NCBI RefSeq assembly: GCF_001647085.1
Contig: NZ_CP015520.1
Coordinates: forward strand, 1,864,801 to 1,928,800
DNA: 64,000 nucleotides
DNA from: Thermococcus piezophilus
GTDB taxonomy: Archaea > Methanobacteriota_B > Thermococci > Thermococcales > Thermococcaceae
Reading direction: 5' to 3'
The position numbers were made by a program, and so were the translations under genes. The notes under the pieces were generated by a model that searched no databases, was not told where the DNA came from, and saw only the letters and a list, made by a program, of their open reading frames with translations. Numbering within the stretch: position 1 is the first letter of the stretch; each line of letters starts with the position of its first letter. Shown here one piece after another: positions 36,452 through 46,323 of this stretch.

Positions 36452-36991
36452 ATGGAGTTCTTCGAGGTGCTGAGAAAAAGGAGAAGTATAAGGCGCTTTC
36501 AGGACAAGAAAGTCCCGAGGGAGCTGGTAGAAAAGCTTCTTGAAGCTGCTTTCCTTTCGCCGAGTTCATACAACAAAAGGCCCTGGCACTTCATAGTCGT
36601 TGATGATAAGGAAAAGCTCCAAAAGCTCTCGAAGGCTAAGTTAGGCGCCTCTGGGTTGGCAATGGCACCTTTAGCCATCGTCGTGACGGCCGATGGTGAA
36701 AGGAGCGACGTATGGATCGAGGACGCTTCCATAGCGGCTGAGCACATACATCTCGCGGCCGTTGCCCTGGGTCTGAGATCCTTCTGGGTGCAGATTAGGA
36801 ACAGGATGCACAACGAGGAGAAGAGTGCCGAGGAATACGTGAGGGGGCTCTTGGACATTCCAGAAAACTACCGCATTCTCTGCATCATTGGCGTCGGCTA
36901 TCCAGCGGAGAACAAGCCACCCCACTGCGAAGAGGTCTTTGAATGGGGGAAGGTCGGCTATAACAGATTTGACATACCATTCGAAAAATGA
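36452..36991 (+). CDS. Nitroreductase-family flavoprotein
   Basis: A 179-residue FMN-dependent oxidoreductase. FMN-phosphate contacts in RKRRSIRRFQDKKVP, active-site loop FLSPSSYNKRPWHFIVV, and C-terminal GVGYPAENKPP as in the family. Homodimer expected; the substrate (nitro compound, quinone or flavin) is undefined. ATG follows GGTGGTGGT. Single gene with its own promoter. Confidence 0.9.
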   Translation: MEFFEVLRKRRSIRRFQDKKVPRELVEKLLEAAFLSPSSYNKRPWHFIVVDDKEKLQKLSKAKLGASGLAMAPLAIVVTADGERSDVWIEDASIAAEHIHLAAVALGLRSFWVQIRNRMHNEEKSAEEYVRGLLDIPENYRILCIIGVGYPAENKPPHCEEVFEWGKVGYNRFDIPFEK

Positions 36992-37101
36992 GGGCATCCC
37001 GATTTTATTTACATTTTGAAAACTGAAAAACTTGGAGACTTTTCACATTAGAAATAGTGAGACCAAAAAGATGTATCTCAGAAACACTTTTGAGTGATAA
37101 G

Positions 37102-37308
37102 ATGAAAGCCAAGGTTTGCAAATTCTGTGCTGGTGATTACTTGGAGGAAGTTGTCAAGCCCCTCCAAGAGAAGGGCTACGAAGTCAGCGTTGAGGAATGC
37201 ATCGGTTTGTGCGCCAAATATGAATGCGGCAACATAAACGTCATAGTTATGGAAAGGGAAATTTCAACAAGGAGTTTTGAAAAATTCATAAAGGCCCTGG
37301 AGGGGTAG
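37102..37308 (+). CDS. Small Cys-rich thioredoxin-fold-like protein
   Basis: A 68-residue protein with four Cys or more: VCKFCAGDYLEEVVKPL, VEECIGLCAKYECGNINVIV. The pattern resembles short [2Fe-2S] thioredoxin-like or DUF1450 proteins; the assignment is tentative. The ATG at 37102 follows GTGATAAG. It is followed within ten bases by a broken DsrE-family gene, and sulfur-related context fits a role in sulfur or electron transfer, which is inference. Confidence 0.55.
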   Translation: MKAKVCKFCAGDYLEEVVKPLQEKGYEVSVEECIGLCAKYECGNINVIVMEREISTRSFEKFIKALEG

Positions 37309-37313
37309 AGATA

Positions 37314-37668
37314 GTAAAAGCACTTGTTATAATCCCCAGTGAGGACGAAAAAGCTTTGGTAGACTTCATGTAGGCTACCAACGCTTTGAAATACAAGTGG
37401 GTGGAAGACGTTGAGGTGATACTTTTCGGGCCCATCGAAAGGAAGATTGCAGAGGGAGATGGGAAATTTCTCCAGTGGATTGAGAGGCTGAGGAAGCTGG
37501 GCAAGCTTCCCTTTCGTGCAAAAGGATAGCCAAAGATGGGGTTTTGCAGTAAAGCTGGAAAAGTACACTAGAGTGGAATACGTGGGAAAGATAATAGCGG
37601 ACTACCTCAAAAAAAAGTTACGTCCCGATGACTTTTTGATGAAAAAAGCTTCAAGAAAAGGCTTTTAA
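37314..37668 (+). pseudogene. Broken DsrE-family protein
   Basis: Pieces of one protein in different frames: VKALVIIPSEDEKALVDFM, a TAG, then ALKYKWVEDVEVILFGPIE and RKIAEGDGKFLQWIERL, a frame change to CKRIAKDG, another to LEKYTRVEYVGKIIADYLKK ending at 37668. DsrE-like proteins move sulfur or act as small sulfurtransferase-fold modules. At least one stop and two shifts make it non-functional. Confidence 0.65.
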
Positions 37669-37698
37669 TTTTAAATTTTTATTTCCTAAGATGATAGT

Positions 37699-38929
37699 GT
37701 GAAGAAGACACTAATAATCATCCTGATACTTCTTTTTGCAGGAAGTGTAAGAGCCGGAGAAGTCAGATACGGCGAGCTAACCTTCTTTTCATCTTCTACC
37801 ACTCAGAGAGCTGCCCGGCATGTAACTATATGAAGACGAGCGTTTTCCCGACTAAGAAAGCCAAGGAGACCCTTTTGGGATTAAACCTTGTTTCCATCGA
37901 CGTTTACAAAGCGCGCTCCCTTACAACGCTCAGATATAGGGTTTACGATGACGTTGTGATCCTCCAGCCAGACAACGCTGGCTACTACAGGCCAAAAACT
38001 CCAGGGGAAGAGATAAGCGTCGGCGTTCCGGGGACGCCAACGATGGTAATATTCAAGGTCGAGAACGGCATCAGAATTCTGAAGGGAGTAGCGATCGGTG
38101 CGCTCAATCCTGATGGTTTGGAGTTCTTCGTAAAGACTGCAGTGGGGAACGATGAAAACCCCCAAGCAGGGGAACAAACTCAAACCACGGAAACTGCAAC
38201 GCCCCAGGCCCAGGAAAACAACACAAACCTAACCCTCGCGGTTCTCCTGCCGATATTTCGGCCGGAATACTGAGCGTCTTCTCACCCTGCGTCCTGCCCA
38301 TCATAGTCGGCACTTTCTCCCTCACTTTCGCGAGGAGGAGAGTGGAGCTGATAATAGCGGGCATGGTATTATCTTTCGCCATTTTGGGCGCCCTGGCGGG
38401 TAGTTTTGGTTCCTACGCGGCCCAGATAAGGGGAGCCCTGTACCTCATAGGCAGCCTCGGCTTCATAGTGATTGGCCTGGGCTTCCTGAGCGAGAGTGTA
38501 AGCGCCAAGCTTGAGAGGTTCCTGAGCTTTTCGGCATCAGATAAGGTGGCGTCGAAGAGAGGAAAGCTGTATGACTTCGCCCTCGGCTCGGCCTTGGGGG
38601 CCACGTGGCTCGGCTGCATAGCCCCTTACGTCGGCTTCGCCGTCATAACAGCCGCCCTCAGCGGCGACACCCTACGCGGGATAATCGTGATGGGAACCTA
38701 CGGCCTTGGCATGGGGCTGATGGTTTACCTGATTACCTCCTCGAAGGACATGGGGGACTGGCTAAACAGAAAGTTTCTCTCGGGGAGGATAAGCCTCGGC
38801 AAGTCTGGCAAAGCAAAGTGGGAGCGGGCTTTGGGCATAATCCTCGTGCTCCTCGGCATGATTATGCTCACAGAACTCACACCATTAAAGCTCTGGAGCG
38901 TCCTCTTTGAGAGCCTCTCAAAACTCTGA
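37699..38929 (+). pseudogene. Thioredoxin-CcdA (DsbD-like) fusion with two frameshifts
   Basis: From GTG 37699: signal-like KKTLIIILILLFAGSVRAGE, then a shift near 37790 to the thioredoxin-like part FYHSESCPACNYMKTSVFP (CPAC active site). This runs to an Asn/Thr/Gln-rich linker and breaks near 38255. The third part is a CcdA membrane domain: ISAGILSVFSPCVLPIIVG (first Cys), TWLGCIAPYVGFAVIT (second Cys), six membrane helices, ending at 38929. Such proteins carry reducing equivalents across the membrane. Two one-base changes would restore about 405 residues. Confidence 0.75.
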
Positions 38930-38941
38930 GGAGGTGGAAAA

Positions 38942-39295
38942 ATGTTCAGACACAGAAGGAAGGTTGGGCTGAGCGTTGAGGAAGCCGAAAAGAAGTTTAG
39001 GGAGGAACTCGCAAAGAGGGGCTACAAAGTGATCCTTGAGTTCACGCCAAGCGATGTTATCAAGAACAACCTCGGGGTCGAGATGGAGCCATACAGGATA
39101 CTCTACGTCTGCAACCCAAAGGTCTTCTACGAGATGACCAAGAAGGAATACGAGATAGGCTCCTTCGCGCCGTGTCCAGTGCTCTTCTACGAGAAGGACG
39201 GCGAAACCTACGTGGCCATCAACACCGCCGACGACGTGCTTGACATAATCAAAGAGCCCCTTGAGGTCGTTAAAAGCGTCATTGAGGATCTTTAA
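38942..39295 (+). CDS. DUF302 protein
   Basis: A 117-residue protein with the DUF302 pattern (VEEAEKKFREELAKRGYKVI, PYRILYVCNPKVFYEMTKK, GSFAPCPVLFYEKDGETYV with the conserved CP). It follows the CcdA gene by 12 bases after GAGGTGG, so it was probably in one operon with it. Association of DUF302 with a thiol-disulfide carrier hints at redox function; unproven. A paralogue is at 25787. Confidence 0.78.
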   Translation: MFRHRRKVGLSVEEAEKKFREELAKRGYKVILEFTPSDVIKNNLGVEMEPYRILYVCNPKVFYEMTKKEYEIGSFAPCPVLFYEKDGETYVAINTADDVLDIIKEPLEVVKSVIEDL

Positions 39296-39375
39296 CGAAG
39301 TTGTCTCACCTTTTCTTTTCCATTATTGCAGAAAATCAACGTCAGCGAGCAGGATGTTTAGGCTTGCAAAAGAAA

Positions 39376-39384
39376 ATTATATAA
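39376..39384 (+). promoter_or_regulatory. TATA box of the 2-oxoacid oxidoreductase operon
   Basis: ATTATATAA after the purine-rich AAAAGAAA BRE-like stretch, about 60 bases before the ATG at 39442. Confidence 0.6.
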
Positions 39385-39441
39385 ATCTAATCCACAAACC
39401 TTATGATGTCGAAAGTCGAACTTAATCCGAAGTGATGTGTT

Positions 39442-41154
39442 ATGGTGGAGTTTCAAGAAGACCTTTCTGTGGTTCTAGGTGGAGCTGCAGGGCAGGGCAT
39501 CCAGACCGTCGAGGAGATTCTGACCAGAACACTGAAGTTCTCAGGCTACAACGTCTATGCAAACAAGGAGTACATGTCGCGCGTTCGTGGGGGCATAAAC
39601 ACCACGGAGATACGGGTTTCATCCAAGAGAGTAAGAGCTTTCGTGAAGAAGATAAACATTCTGATTCCCTTCAAGCGCGGTGTTCTCCCGTGGGTCAAGG
39701 AGAGGATATCGGAGAGTACAGTCGTCATCGGCGAGAAGGAAAACGTCGAGGAGGAGTTTCTCGAGAAGATTCACTTCATCGAGGTTCCCCTCACCAAGAT
39801 GGCGCTCGATGTTGGCAGTCAGCTCTACATCAACACCATAGCGGCGGGCATTGTCGTTGGCATCTTCCGCGGCGAATTCTCGGCGGTTGAGGAATATCTG
39901 AAGGAACGCTTCGGGAGCAAGGGCGAGAACGTTGTTCAGAAGAACATCGAGGCGGTAAAGAAGGGCTACGAGCTCGGCCTCAAGCTCCTCGAGGAGGGCG
40001 CCGTAAAGGTAGAGGTCCAGAGGAACGAAAATGCCAGGAACGAGATACTCCTCAGCGGGGCCGAGGCTGTGGCTCTGGGTGCCCTCGCCGGGGGTATGAA
40101 CTTCCTCAGCTTCTATCCGATGAGCCCCTCAACAGGGGTGGCAGTTTTCGCAGCACAGCATGCGGAGGACTTCGGGATAGTGGTGGAGCAGGCCGAGGAC
40201 GAGATTTCCGCAATCAACATGGCCTTAGGAGCCTGGTACGCCGGAGCGAGGACTATGGTGACTACCTCCGGCGGCGGCTTTACTATGATGACGGAGGCTC
40301 TTAGCTTGGCCGGGATGGCTGAGAATCCAATAGTCATACACCTCGCCCAGAGGCCTGGACCTGCGACCGGCTTGCCCACGAGAACCATACAGGGCGACCT
40401 AAATCTCGTTCTCCACGCCGGCCACGGGGACTTCCCGAGGATTATCCTCGCTCCGGGCAACATAGAGGAGGCCTTCTACCTAAGCGCCGAGGCATTCAAC
40501 CTGACGGACAGGTACCAGGTACCCGTAATAATACTCACCGACCAGTACCTCATGGATACCTACTACAACCTCCCTGAGTTCGAGCTGGATAAGGTCAAGG
40601 TCGAAAAATACATAGTCGAAGCGAAGCCCGGCTATAGGAGGTATGAGCTCACCGAGGACGGAATATCGCCGAGGGCGATCCCAGGTTATGGTGAGGATGT
40701 GGTTGTAGCCAACGGAAACGAGCACGACGAATGGGGCGACATAACAGAGGATGCAGAACTTACAGTCAGAATGCAGGAGAAGAGGGCAATCAGAAAACTC
40801 GAAACCATCAGGAAGAATGCACCGCTGCCAAGACTCATCGGAAGGGAGGATGCCAAGTACATCATCGTCACTTGGGGCTCAACGCTCCACATTGTTGAGG
40901 AGGCCATAGAGAAGCCCGGTAGGGACGATGTAGCGCTGCTCCACTTCAGCTGGCTCTACCCACTCAACCCGGAGACAAAGAAGTTTTTCGAAGGCAAGAC
41001 CATCATAGCCGTCGAGCTCAACGTTACGGGCCAGTTCGCGGAGCTTCTAAAGAAGGAGCTTGGCGTTGAGGTTCATCACAGGGTTCTCAAGTACGATGGG
41101 AGGCCCTTCTCGGTTGAAAAAGTCCTCGATGGCCTCAGGGGGGTGGTAGAATGA
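39442..41154 (+). CDS. 2-oxoacid:ferredoxin oxidoreductase, fused gamma-alpha subunit
   Basis: A 570-residue fusion. Residues 1-190 are the gamma (POR-gamma) domain: [18 protein letters not shown] and [14 protein letters not shown]. The rest is the alpha domain: [58 protein letters not shown] and [19 protein letters not shown]. With the beta subunit it oxidatively decarboxylates a 2-oxoacid with CoA, reducing ferredoxin. The two-subunit architecture is that of 2-oxoglutarate/broad 2-oxoacid enzymes; the exact substrate is open. Confidence 0.9.
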   Translation: MVEFQEDLSVVLGGAAGQGIQTVEEILTRTLKFSGYNVYANKEYMSRVRGGINTTEIRVSSKRVRAFVKKINILIPFKRGVLPWVKERISESTVVIGEKENVEEEFLEKIHFIEVPLTKMALDVGSQLYINTIAAGIVVGIFRGEFSAVEEYLKERFGSKGENVVQKNIEAVKKGYELGLKLLEEGAVKVEVQRNENARNEILLSGAEAVALGALAGGMNFLSFYPMSPSTGVAVFAAQHAEDFGIVVEQAEDEISAINMALGAWYAGARTMVTTSGGGFTMMTEALSLAGMAENPIVIHLAQRPGPATGLPTRTIQGDLNLVLHAGHGDFPRIILAPGNIEEAFYLSAEAFNLTDRYQVPVIILTDQYLMDTYYNLPEFELDKVKVEKYIVEAKPGYRRYELTEDGISPRAIPGYGEDVVVANGNEHDEWGDITEDAELTVRMQEKRAIRKLETIRKNAPLPRLIGREDAKYIIVTWGSTLHIVEEAIEKPGRDDVALLHFSWLYPLNPETKKFFEGKTIIAVELNVTGQFAELLKKELGVEVHHRVLKYDGRPFSVEKVLDGLRGVVE

Positions 41155-42041
41155 ACCCCAACGTTGAAAAGGTCGACAAGAGCCGCTTCGAACCGAAGAG
41201 GCCAGGGAGCCAGGACATAGCCTGGTGCCCCGGGTGCGGCAACTTCGGAATCAGGAACATACTCACAACGGCCCTGGCGGAGCTCGGCCTTAGCCCCAAC
41301 GAGGTGGCAATAATCAGCGGTATTGGTCAGGCCGCAAAGATGCCCCACTACATAAAAGTCAACGGCTACCACACGCTCCACGGCAGGGCCATTCCAATAG
41401 CAACTGGCGTGAAGGTGGCGAATCCAGAGCTGACCGTCATAGCAGAGGGTGGAGACGGCGACATGTACGCCGAAGGCGGCAACCATCTCCTTCACGCGAT
41501 AAGGAGGAACCCAGACATAACTGTTCTCATTCACGACAACCAGATATACGGCCTCACGAAGGGCCAGGCTTCTCCCACAACGATGAAGGGAATGAAGACG
41601 CCCACTCAGCCGTGGGGCGTCTTTGAAGAGCCGTTCAACATCATTGCCCTTGCCATAGCCCTCGATGCTTCCTTTGTTGCAAGAACCTTCATGGGGTATT
41701 TCAGTGAGAGCGTCGAGATAATAAAGAAGGCGATAGAACATAAAGGTTTGGCTATAGTCGATATCTTCCATCCCTGTATCAGCTTCAACAAGGTGAACAC
41801 CTACACCTGGTACAGGGAGCACACCTACTGGATGGACGACCATGACCCATACGACAGGGAAGCGGCCTTTAAACGCGCGATTGAAACCGATCCACTCCCG
41901 CTCGGCGTGTTTTACATCAACGAAAAGCCCACGTTTGAAGAGTTCGTCCCTGCCTACAAGAGGGACAAAACGCCGCTGTGGAAGAGGGAGCCGAAGGTTG
42001 AGGAGATAAGAAAGATTCTAGATATTAAAAGGAGGCTCTGA
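41151..42041 (+). CDS. 2-oxoacid:ferredoxin oxidoreductase, beta subunit
   Basis: A 296-residue TPP-binding subunit. [17 protein letters not shown] supplies Cys for the Fe-S cluster, [20 protein letters not shown] is the GDG-x-N TPP/Mg motif, [19 protein letters not shown] follows, and [18 protein letters not shown] holds the conserved C-terminal Cys. The start overlaps the alpha gene (ATGA), so the subunits are translationally coupled. A peroxiredoxin follows after one base. Confidence 0.92.
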   Translation: MNPNVEKVDKSRFEPKRPGSQDIAWCPGCGNFGIRNILTTALAELGLSPNEVAIISGIGQAAKMPHYIKVNGYHTLHGRAIPIATGVKVANPELTVIAEGGDGDMYAEGGNHLLHAIRRNPDITVLIHDNQIYGLTKGQASPTTMKGMKTPTQPWGVFEEPFNIIALAIALDASFVARTFMGYFSESVEIIKKAIEHKGLAIVDIFHPCISFNKVNTYTWYREHTYWMDDHDPYDREAAFKRAIETDPLPLGVFYINEKPTFEEFVPAYKRDKTPLWKREPKVEEIRKILDIKRRL

Positions 42042-42042
42042 A

Positions 42043-42495
42043 ATGGTAAAAGTTGGTGATGTTGCACCGGATTTTGTTTTGAAAGACCAGAACGGGGAGG
42101 AGTTCAGGCTTAGTGACTTCAGGGGGAGGAAGGTTCTTCTGTCTTTCCATCCTCTAGCATGGACTAGCATCTGCGAAAGGCAAATGAAGGCTCTAGAGGA
42201 ACATTACGATAAGCTTGAGGAGCTCAACGTTGTTCCTGTGGGAATAAGCGTTGATTCAGTCCCCACAAAAAAGGCATGGGCAGAGCACATGGGCCTTAAA
42301 AAGCTCAGAATCCTTGCGGACTTCTGGCCCCATGGGGAAGTTGCCCGGAAGTACGGCCTCTTCAGGGAGAAGGATGGAATCTCGGAAAGGGCGAACGTGA
42401 TAATAGACGAAAACGGCAGGATCGCTTTTGTGAAGGTCTATCCTCTCGGAGAGCTTCCGGACTTAAACGAGGTACTGGCAGTCCTGAAGGGATGA
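42043..42495 (+). CDS. AhpC/TSA-fold peroxiredoxin (BCP-like)
   Basis: A 150-residue thiol peroxidase. [20 protein letters not shown] opens the fold, and [19 protein letters not shown] holds the peroxidatic Cys, with Ser-Ile in place of the usual Pro-Val. The catalytic Arg is in [14 protein letters not shown]. No second Cys is visible, so it is probably a 1-Cys type. Co-transcription with the oxygen-sensitive 2-oxoacid oxidoreductase suggests protection of that Fe-S/TPP enzyme (inference). Confidence 0.88.
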   Translation: MVKVGDVAPDFVLKDQNGEEFRLSDFRGRKVLLSFHPLAWTSICERQMKALEEHYDKLEELNVVPVGISVDSVPTKKAWAEHMGLKKLRILADFWPHGEVARKYGLFREKDGISERANVIIDENGRIAFVKVYPLGELPDLNEVLAVLKG

Positions 42496-42537
42496 ATTAA
42501 TAACCCTGGAAAGAGAACTTAAGGGGTGGTGATAGCA

Positions 42538-43767
42538 ATGCCAAAGGTCTGGACTGAAAGAATACTGGATGACCCCGAGCTTTATCTCATAAGGATTGAT
42601 GACGACAGGATCAAGTACTTCGAGGCCACTTGGGACATCCCGGAGGGCATAACCTACAACGCCTACCTCATGAAGCTCAAAGATACCGTTGTTCTCTTTG
42701 ACATAACCAAGAAAGAGTATACAGAGGAATTCATGGAGGCCCTCAAGGGCATCGTTGACCCCAAAGAGATAACGCACATCATCATCCATCACACCGAGCC
42801 GGACCACAGCGGGGCCCTTCCGGCAGTCCTTGAGGCCAATGGATACAGGGCCCAGCTCATAGGCACGAGCTTTGCGAAGCGCTTCCTTGAGGGGTTCTAC
42901 GGAGAAAAGGTCGTCGAGAACTTCTACGCAATCAAGGACGGCGAGGATATGAACATCGGCGGAAAAACCTTCCGCTTCATAACCGTCCCGTGGCTCCACT
43001 GGCCGGACACGATGATAACCTATGTCGTTGAGGATAAGCTCATCTTCAGCTGCGACGCCGGCGGAGGCTACTCTATTCCCCCAGTCATTGACGACAGCGA
43101 CGAAAAGGTTATCGAGGAATATCTCCCCCATGTCACCAAGTACATAGTCACCGTCATAGGCCACTACCACAAGTACATAGTCCAGAACATAAAGAAGCTC
43201 AAGGAGCTCGGCATAGTGCAGGAGGCCAGGATGATACTCCCAGGACACGGACTGATATGGCGCAAGAATCCCATGAGGATATTTGAGCACTACGAGGCTG
43301 TCGGTGCTGGGAAGGTAAAGAAAGGCAAGGTTCTCATCATCTACGACTCGATGTACGGCTTCGTCGAGAGAAGGATGGAGATTGTTTTGGACGAGCTCAG
43401 GAAGCACGGCCTCAACCCGGTAGTCTACAAGTTTACGGACAAAGAGGCGCCGGCAGTTAGCGATATACTCGGCAATGTCCCAGACAGCGAGGCGCTCATA
43501 ATAGGAGCATCCACATATGAGGCCGAGATACACCCACGCATACGCTACGCTCTCTACGAGATACTCGACAAGGCCAACTATGAGAAGCCCGTTTTAATAG
43601 TCGGCGCCTTCGGCTGGGCGGGCGTTGCTGGAAAGAAGATAGAGACCCTTATAACGAGGAGCAAGTTCGACCACGTGGACACGGTTGAATCGCGCGGATG
43701 GCCAACTCCAGAGGAGGAGGAAAGGCTTAGAAAAGGCGTCAGAAAGCTTGTCAGGTGGATTTCCTGA
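42538..43767 (+). CDS. Flavodiiron protein (A-type flavoprotein)
   Basis: A 409-residue protein with an N-terminal metallo-beta-lactamase-like diiron domain (IIIHHTEPDHSGALPAVL gives H-x-E-x-D-H; further ligands in VPWLHWPDTM, IFSCDAGGGY and ILPGHGLIWR) and a C-terminal flavodoxin domain (VLIIYDSMYGFVERRMEIV, IGASTYEAEIHPRIRY, VGAFGWAGVAGKKIETL). It reduces oxygen to water with electrons from rubredoxin. The ATG at 42538 is preferred (GGGGTGGTG upstream). It opens the oxygen-defence island. Confidence 0.94.
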   Translation: MPKVWTERILDDPELYLIRIDDDRIKYFEATWDIPEGITYNAYLMKLKDTVVLFDITKKEYTEEFMEALKGIVDPKEITHIIIHHTEPDHSGALPAVLEANGYRAQLIGTSFAKRFLEGFYGEKVVENFYAIKDGEDMNIGGKTFRFITVPWLHWPDTMITYVVEDKLIFSCDAGGGYSIPPVIDDSDEKVIEEYLPHVTKYIVTVIGHYHKYIVQNIKKLKELGIVQEARMILPGHGLIWRKNPMRIFEHYEAVGAGKVKKGKVLIIYDSMYGFVERRMEIVLDELRKHGLNPVVYKFTDKEAPAVSDILGNVPDSEALIIGASTYEAEIHPRIRYALYEILDKANYEKPVLIVGAFGWAGVAGKKIETLITRSKFDHVDTVESRGWPTPEEEERLRKGVRKLVRWIS

Positions 43768-43839
43768 CCTTTTTATTATTTAGTCCCATTGCGTAGGTTT
43801 AAATACTTCAAACACAAATGTTACACACAGGTGATGTTA

Positions 43840-44379
43840 ATGGATGAGATTCTTGACAAACTTGTTAAGTTCCCGCTGAGGGAGATAATTGGCTACGCTA
43901 TAGCCTCAGAAGATGACGCCAAAGCTTTTTATGAACACCTCGCCTCCAGAACAGGAGGGCTGCTCAGAGAATTCTTCCAGACCCTTGCTAAAGCCGAAGA
44001 CTCCCACAAGGAGACCCTCCTAAGACTGCACGAAACGCTCTTTGGGGATACTGATTACACCGTTCCCGAAGGGATACCCTTTGCCGAAACCTCGATCAGA
44101 GTCGACACTGTCGCCAACCTCGTAGAGGCGATGAGAGTTGCCCTGCTCAGCGAAAAAACCGCAGAAAGGATATACACCCACCTGGAAAAACGCCTTCCGG
44201 AGCACAGGATCATATTCGGATTCTTAGCGGCGCAGGAGAGATCCCACTACGCGTCCATAAAGTCCCACGTCGAATATCTCGAGGACGTCACGGAGAGTAA
44301 GCCAGAATACATCAACGTTCCCATCGAACACCTTAACACCCAGCTCGAACTTTACCTAGCGCCCCACACGCGGTCGTGA
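43840..44379 (+). CDS. Ferritin-like diiron protein
   Basis: About 179 residues in two homologous helix pairs: ASEDDAKAFYEHLASRT with KAEDSHKETLLRL (E-x-x-H), and LLSEKTAERIYTHLE with AQERSHYASIKSH (E-x-x-H). This is the rubrerythrin/ferritin-like (COG1633) fold without a rubredoxin domain. It may act as a peroxidase or iron-binding protein. The ATG at 43840 follows GGTGATGTTA; TTTAAATA upstream is a TATA box. It precedes the broken rubredoxin reductase gene. Confidence 0.82.
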   Translation: MDEILDKLVKFPLREIIGYAIASEDDAKAFYEHLASRTGGLLREFFQTLAKAEDSHKETLLRLHETLFGDTDYTVPEGIPFAETSIRVDTVANLVEAMRVALLSEKTAERIYTHLEKRLPEHRIIFGFLAAQERSHYASIKSHVEYLEDVTESKPEYINVPIEHLNTQLELYLAPHTRS

Positions 44380-44388
44380 GGTGGCAGC

Positions 44389-45465
44389 GTGAGGGTTGTA
44401 ATAGTCGGCGATGGGCCTGAGAAGTTGAGCTTGCCAAGAGACTCTCTGGGGACTTTGGAGTAACAATAGTGGACAAAGAAGAGCTCCCCTACTACTCAAA
44501 GCCAATGCTGAGCACTACATAGCAGGATTCGTGGATGAAAATGCCATTTTCCGTATTCAACCGAATGGTACGAGCGGAAGGGGATAGACCTCAGATTAGG
44601 CGTTGAAGCCAAGATCATAGACATAGCGAGGAATGTTCTCGTGACGAGCAAGGGGAATATTTCCTATGATGTCCTCGTTCTTGCGACTGGCGCAAGGGCA
44701 AGAAAGCCTTCATACCCGGGAGGGAGCACATCTGACCCTAAGAACCTTTGACGACGCCAAGATGCTAAAGGAAAGGTTTGAAGAAGAGGGAGAGATCACG
44801 GTCCTTGGAGGCGGCTTCATAGGGCTTGAGCTAGCCGGGAAGGTGATAAGGCAGGCTATTCTGTCAAGCTCATCCACAGGAGCAAGAATCTTCTCAGACT
44901 GGACGAAGAGCTGAGCGAAAAGCTCCAGGAAAAGCTGGAGAAGGTTGGAGTTGGGTTTCACCTCGAGGCCAACCTCCTGAAGGCAGATAAGAACGGTGTG
45001 GAGACCGATAAGGGGTACCTTCCGGGAGGCTTAAGGTCTGCGCCTTCGGGATAGTTCCCAACAAGGAACTAGCTTTGAGGAGCGGAATCCACGCCGGGCG
45101 TGGAATATTTATAGATGCAGGGTTAAGAACTTCTGCGAAGGACATCTACGCAATAGGTAACTGCGCCGAGTACAGCGGGACGATATGCAGGACTGCCAAA
45201 ACCGCTGTAAAGCATGCAAATATCCTCGCAAACCTGCTCAGAGAGCAGGATGACCACTACGACCTCTCATTCTGCTCGGCGCTCTTTAAGTTCGCCGACT
45301 TAAACGTTGCATTGATTGGAAGAACAGGGGAGAAGCAGACGGCTTGATGAAAAAACGAAAGTTTTCTACAAAGATGAAAAGCCCGCGGAGGCGGTTGTGC
45401 TCGAAGACATGAGGAGAGCCATGGAGGTCAAGAAAGCAATCAGAAAAGGACTGCTTATTGACTGA
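44389..45465 (+). pseudogene. NAD(P)H:rubredoxin oxidoreductase, multiply frameshifted
   Basis: The gene starts with GTG at 44389 (RVVIVGDGP, where a GGxGxxG dinucleotide motif is expected). Fragments in several frames include [33 protein letters not shown], the NAD-binding [35 protein letters not shown], the FAD-site DIYAIGNCAEYSGTICRTA and a C-terminus ending at 45465. At least six indels and stops occur. In Pyrococcus this enzyme feeds electrons to rubredoxin for superoxide reductase and flavodiiron protein. Its loss here is notable because those partners are intact. Confidence 0.8.
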
Positions 45466-45502
45466 CGTGATAAAGCATACAACCTCAAGGTTTAGAAAAT
45501 CG

Positions 45503-45510
45503 TTATATAT
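45503..45510 (+). promoter_or_regulatory. TATA box of rubrerythrin promoter
   Basis: TTATATAT lies about 44 bases before the rubrerythrin ATG, after an AT-rich TTTAGAAAATCG. An imperfect dyad AACCTCAAGGTT sits just upstream at 45481-45492. Confidence 0.55.
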
Positions 45511-45553
45511 CCCATCACACAACTATTAATGCAGAACCTCTGCTGGTGATAGC

Positions 45554-46069
45554 ATGGTTGTGAAAAGGAAAATGACTCGAAAGTTCCTGGAGGAGGCCTT
45601 CGCCGGCGAAAGCATGGCCCACATGAAGTACCTTATCTTCGCAGAGCAGGCGGAGAAGGAGGGTTATCCTAACATAGCCAAGCTCTTCAGGGCAATAGCC
45701 TATGCCGAGTTTGTCCATGCCAAGAACCACTTCATAGCCCTCGGAAAACTGGGCAAGACCTCCGAGAACCTGCAGGAGGGTATAAATGGGGAGACCTACG
45801 AGGTTGAGGAGATGTACCCTGTCTTTAAGAACGCGGCCGAGTTCCAGGGCGAAAGGGATGCCATCAGAACAACTCACTACGCCCTCGAGGCAGAAAAGAT
45901 ACATGCTGATTTCTACGCAAAGGCAAAAGAGAGGGCCGAGAAAGGAGAGGACTTCGAGATAAACAAAGTCTACATCTGTCCCGTTTGCGGCTACACCGTC
46001 GTCGATGAAATCCCCGAGAAGTGCCCGGTGTGCGGTGTTCCTGGGGATAAGTTTGTGATCTTCGAGTGA
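45554..46069 (+). CDS. rbr: Rubrerythrin
   Basis: A 171-residue protein with an N-terminal diiron four-helix bundle (FAGESMAHMKYLIFAEQAE, IAYAEFVHAKNHFIALG, HYALEAEKIHADFYAKAK) and a C-terminal rubredoxin-like domain (YICPVCGYTVVDEIPEKCPVCG). It is an NADH-linked peroxidase reducing hydrogen peroxide to water via rubredoxin. Own promoter upstream; rubredoxin and superoxide reductase follow, as in Pyrococcus. Confidence 0.95.
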   Translation: MVVKRKMTRKFLEEAFAGESMAHMKYLIFAEQAEKEGYPNIAKLFRAIAYAEFVHAKNHFIALGKLGKTSENLQEGINGETYEVEEMYPVFKNAAEFQGERDAIRTTHYALEAEKIHADFYAKAKERAEKGEDFEINKVYICPVCGYTVVDEIPEKCPVCGVPGDKFVIFE

Positions 46070-46094
46070 TTTCTTTGTTTTTCTTAATGGACAA

Positions 46095-46136
46095 GTTTGA
46101 AACGCAAACCTTATAAGGCTTGGCTAATAACATTAG
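46095..46136 (+). promoter_or_regulatory. Rubredoxin/SOR promoter with two dyads
   Basis: GTTTG-AAACG-CAAAC (46095-46109) abuts the TATA element CTTATAAG (46110-46117), and CTAAT-AAC-ATTAG (46124-46136) lies near the expected transcription start. Both are five-base perfect arms. The AAACCTTATAAGG core resembles the AhpC-type peroxiredoxin promoter, so a shared redox regulator is possible. Confidence 0.5.
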
Positions 46137-46151
46137 AGTGAGGTAATGGGA

Positions 46152-46313
46152 ATGGCAAAGTGGAAATGTATAGTTTGTGGATACATCTATGATGAGGACG
46201 AAGGCGACCCAGACAATGGAATAGCTCCAGGAACCAAGTTTGAAGACCTTCCCGAAGACTGGGTCTGCCCGCTCTGCGGAGCTGGAAAAGACATGTTTGA
46301 AAAGATAGAGTGA
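46152..46313 (+). CDS. rub: Rubredoxin
   Basis: A 53-residue protein with both iron-binding CxxCG knuckles ([16 protein letters not shown] and [17 protein letters not shown]) and the conserved [13 protein letters not shown] core. It carries single electrons to superoxide reductase, rubrerythrin and flavodiiron protein. The gene was identified by direct translation; ATG at 46152 follows GAGGTAATGGG. It lies ten bases before superoxide reductase in one operon. Confidence 0.96.
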   Translation: MAKWKCIVCGYIYDEDEGDPDNGIAPGTKFEDLPEDWVCPLCGAGKDMFEKIE

Positions 46314-46323
46314 GGTGGTGGAT

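Noticed and set aside
41076..43533. Long minus-strand ORFs over the oxidoreductase beta subunit and flavodiiron genes
   Set aside because: Antisense shadows of well-supported genes; no motifs.
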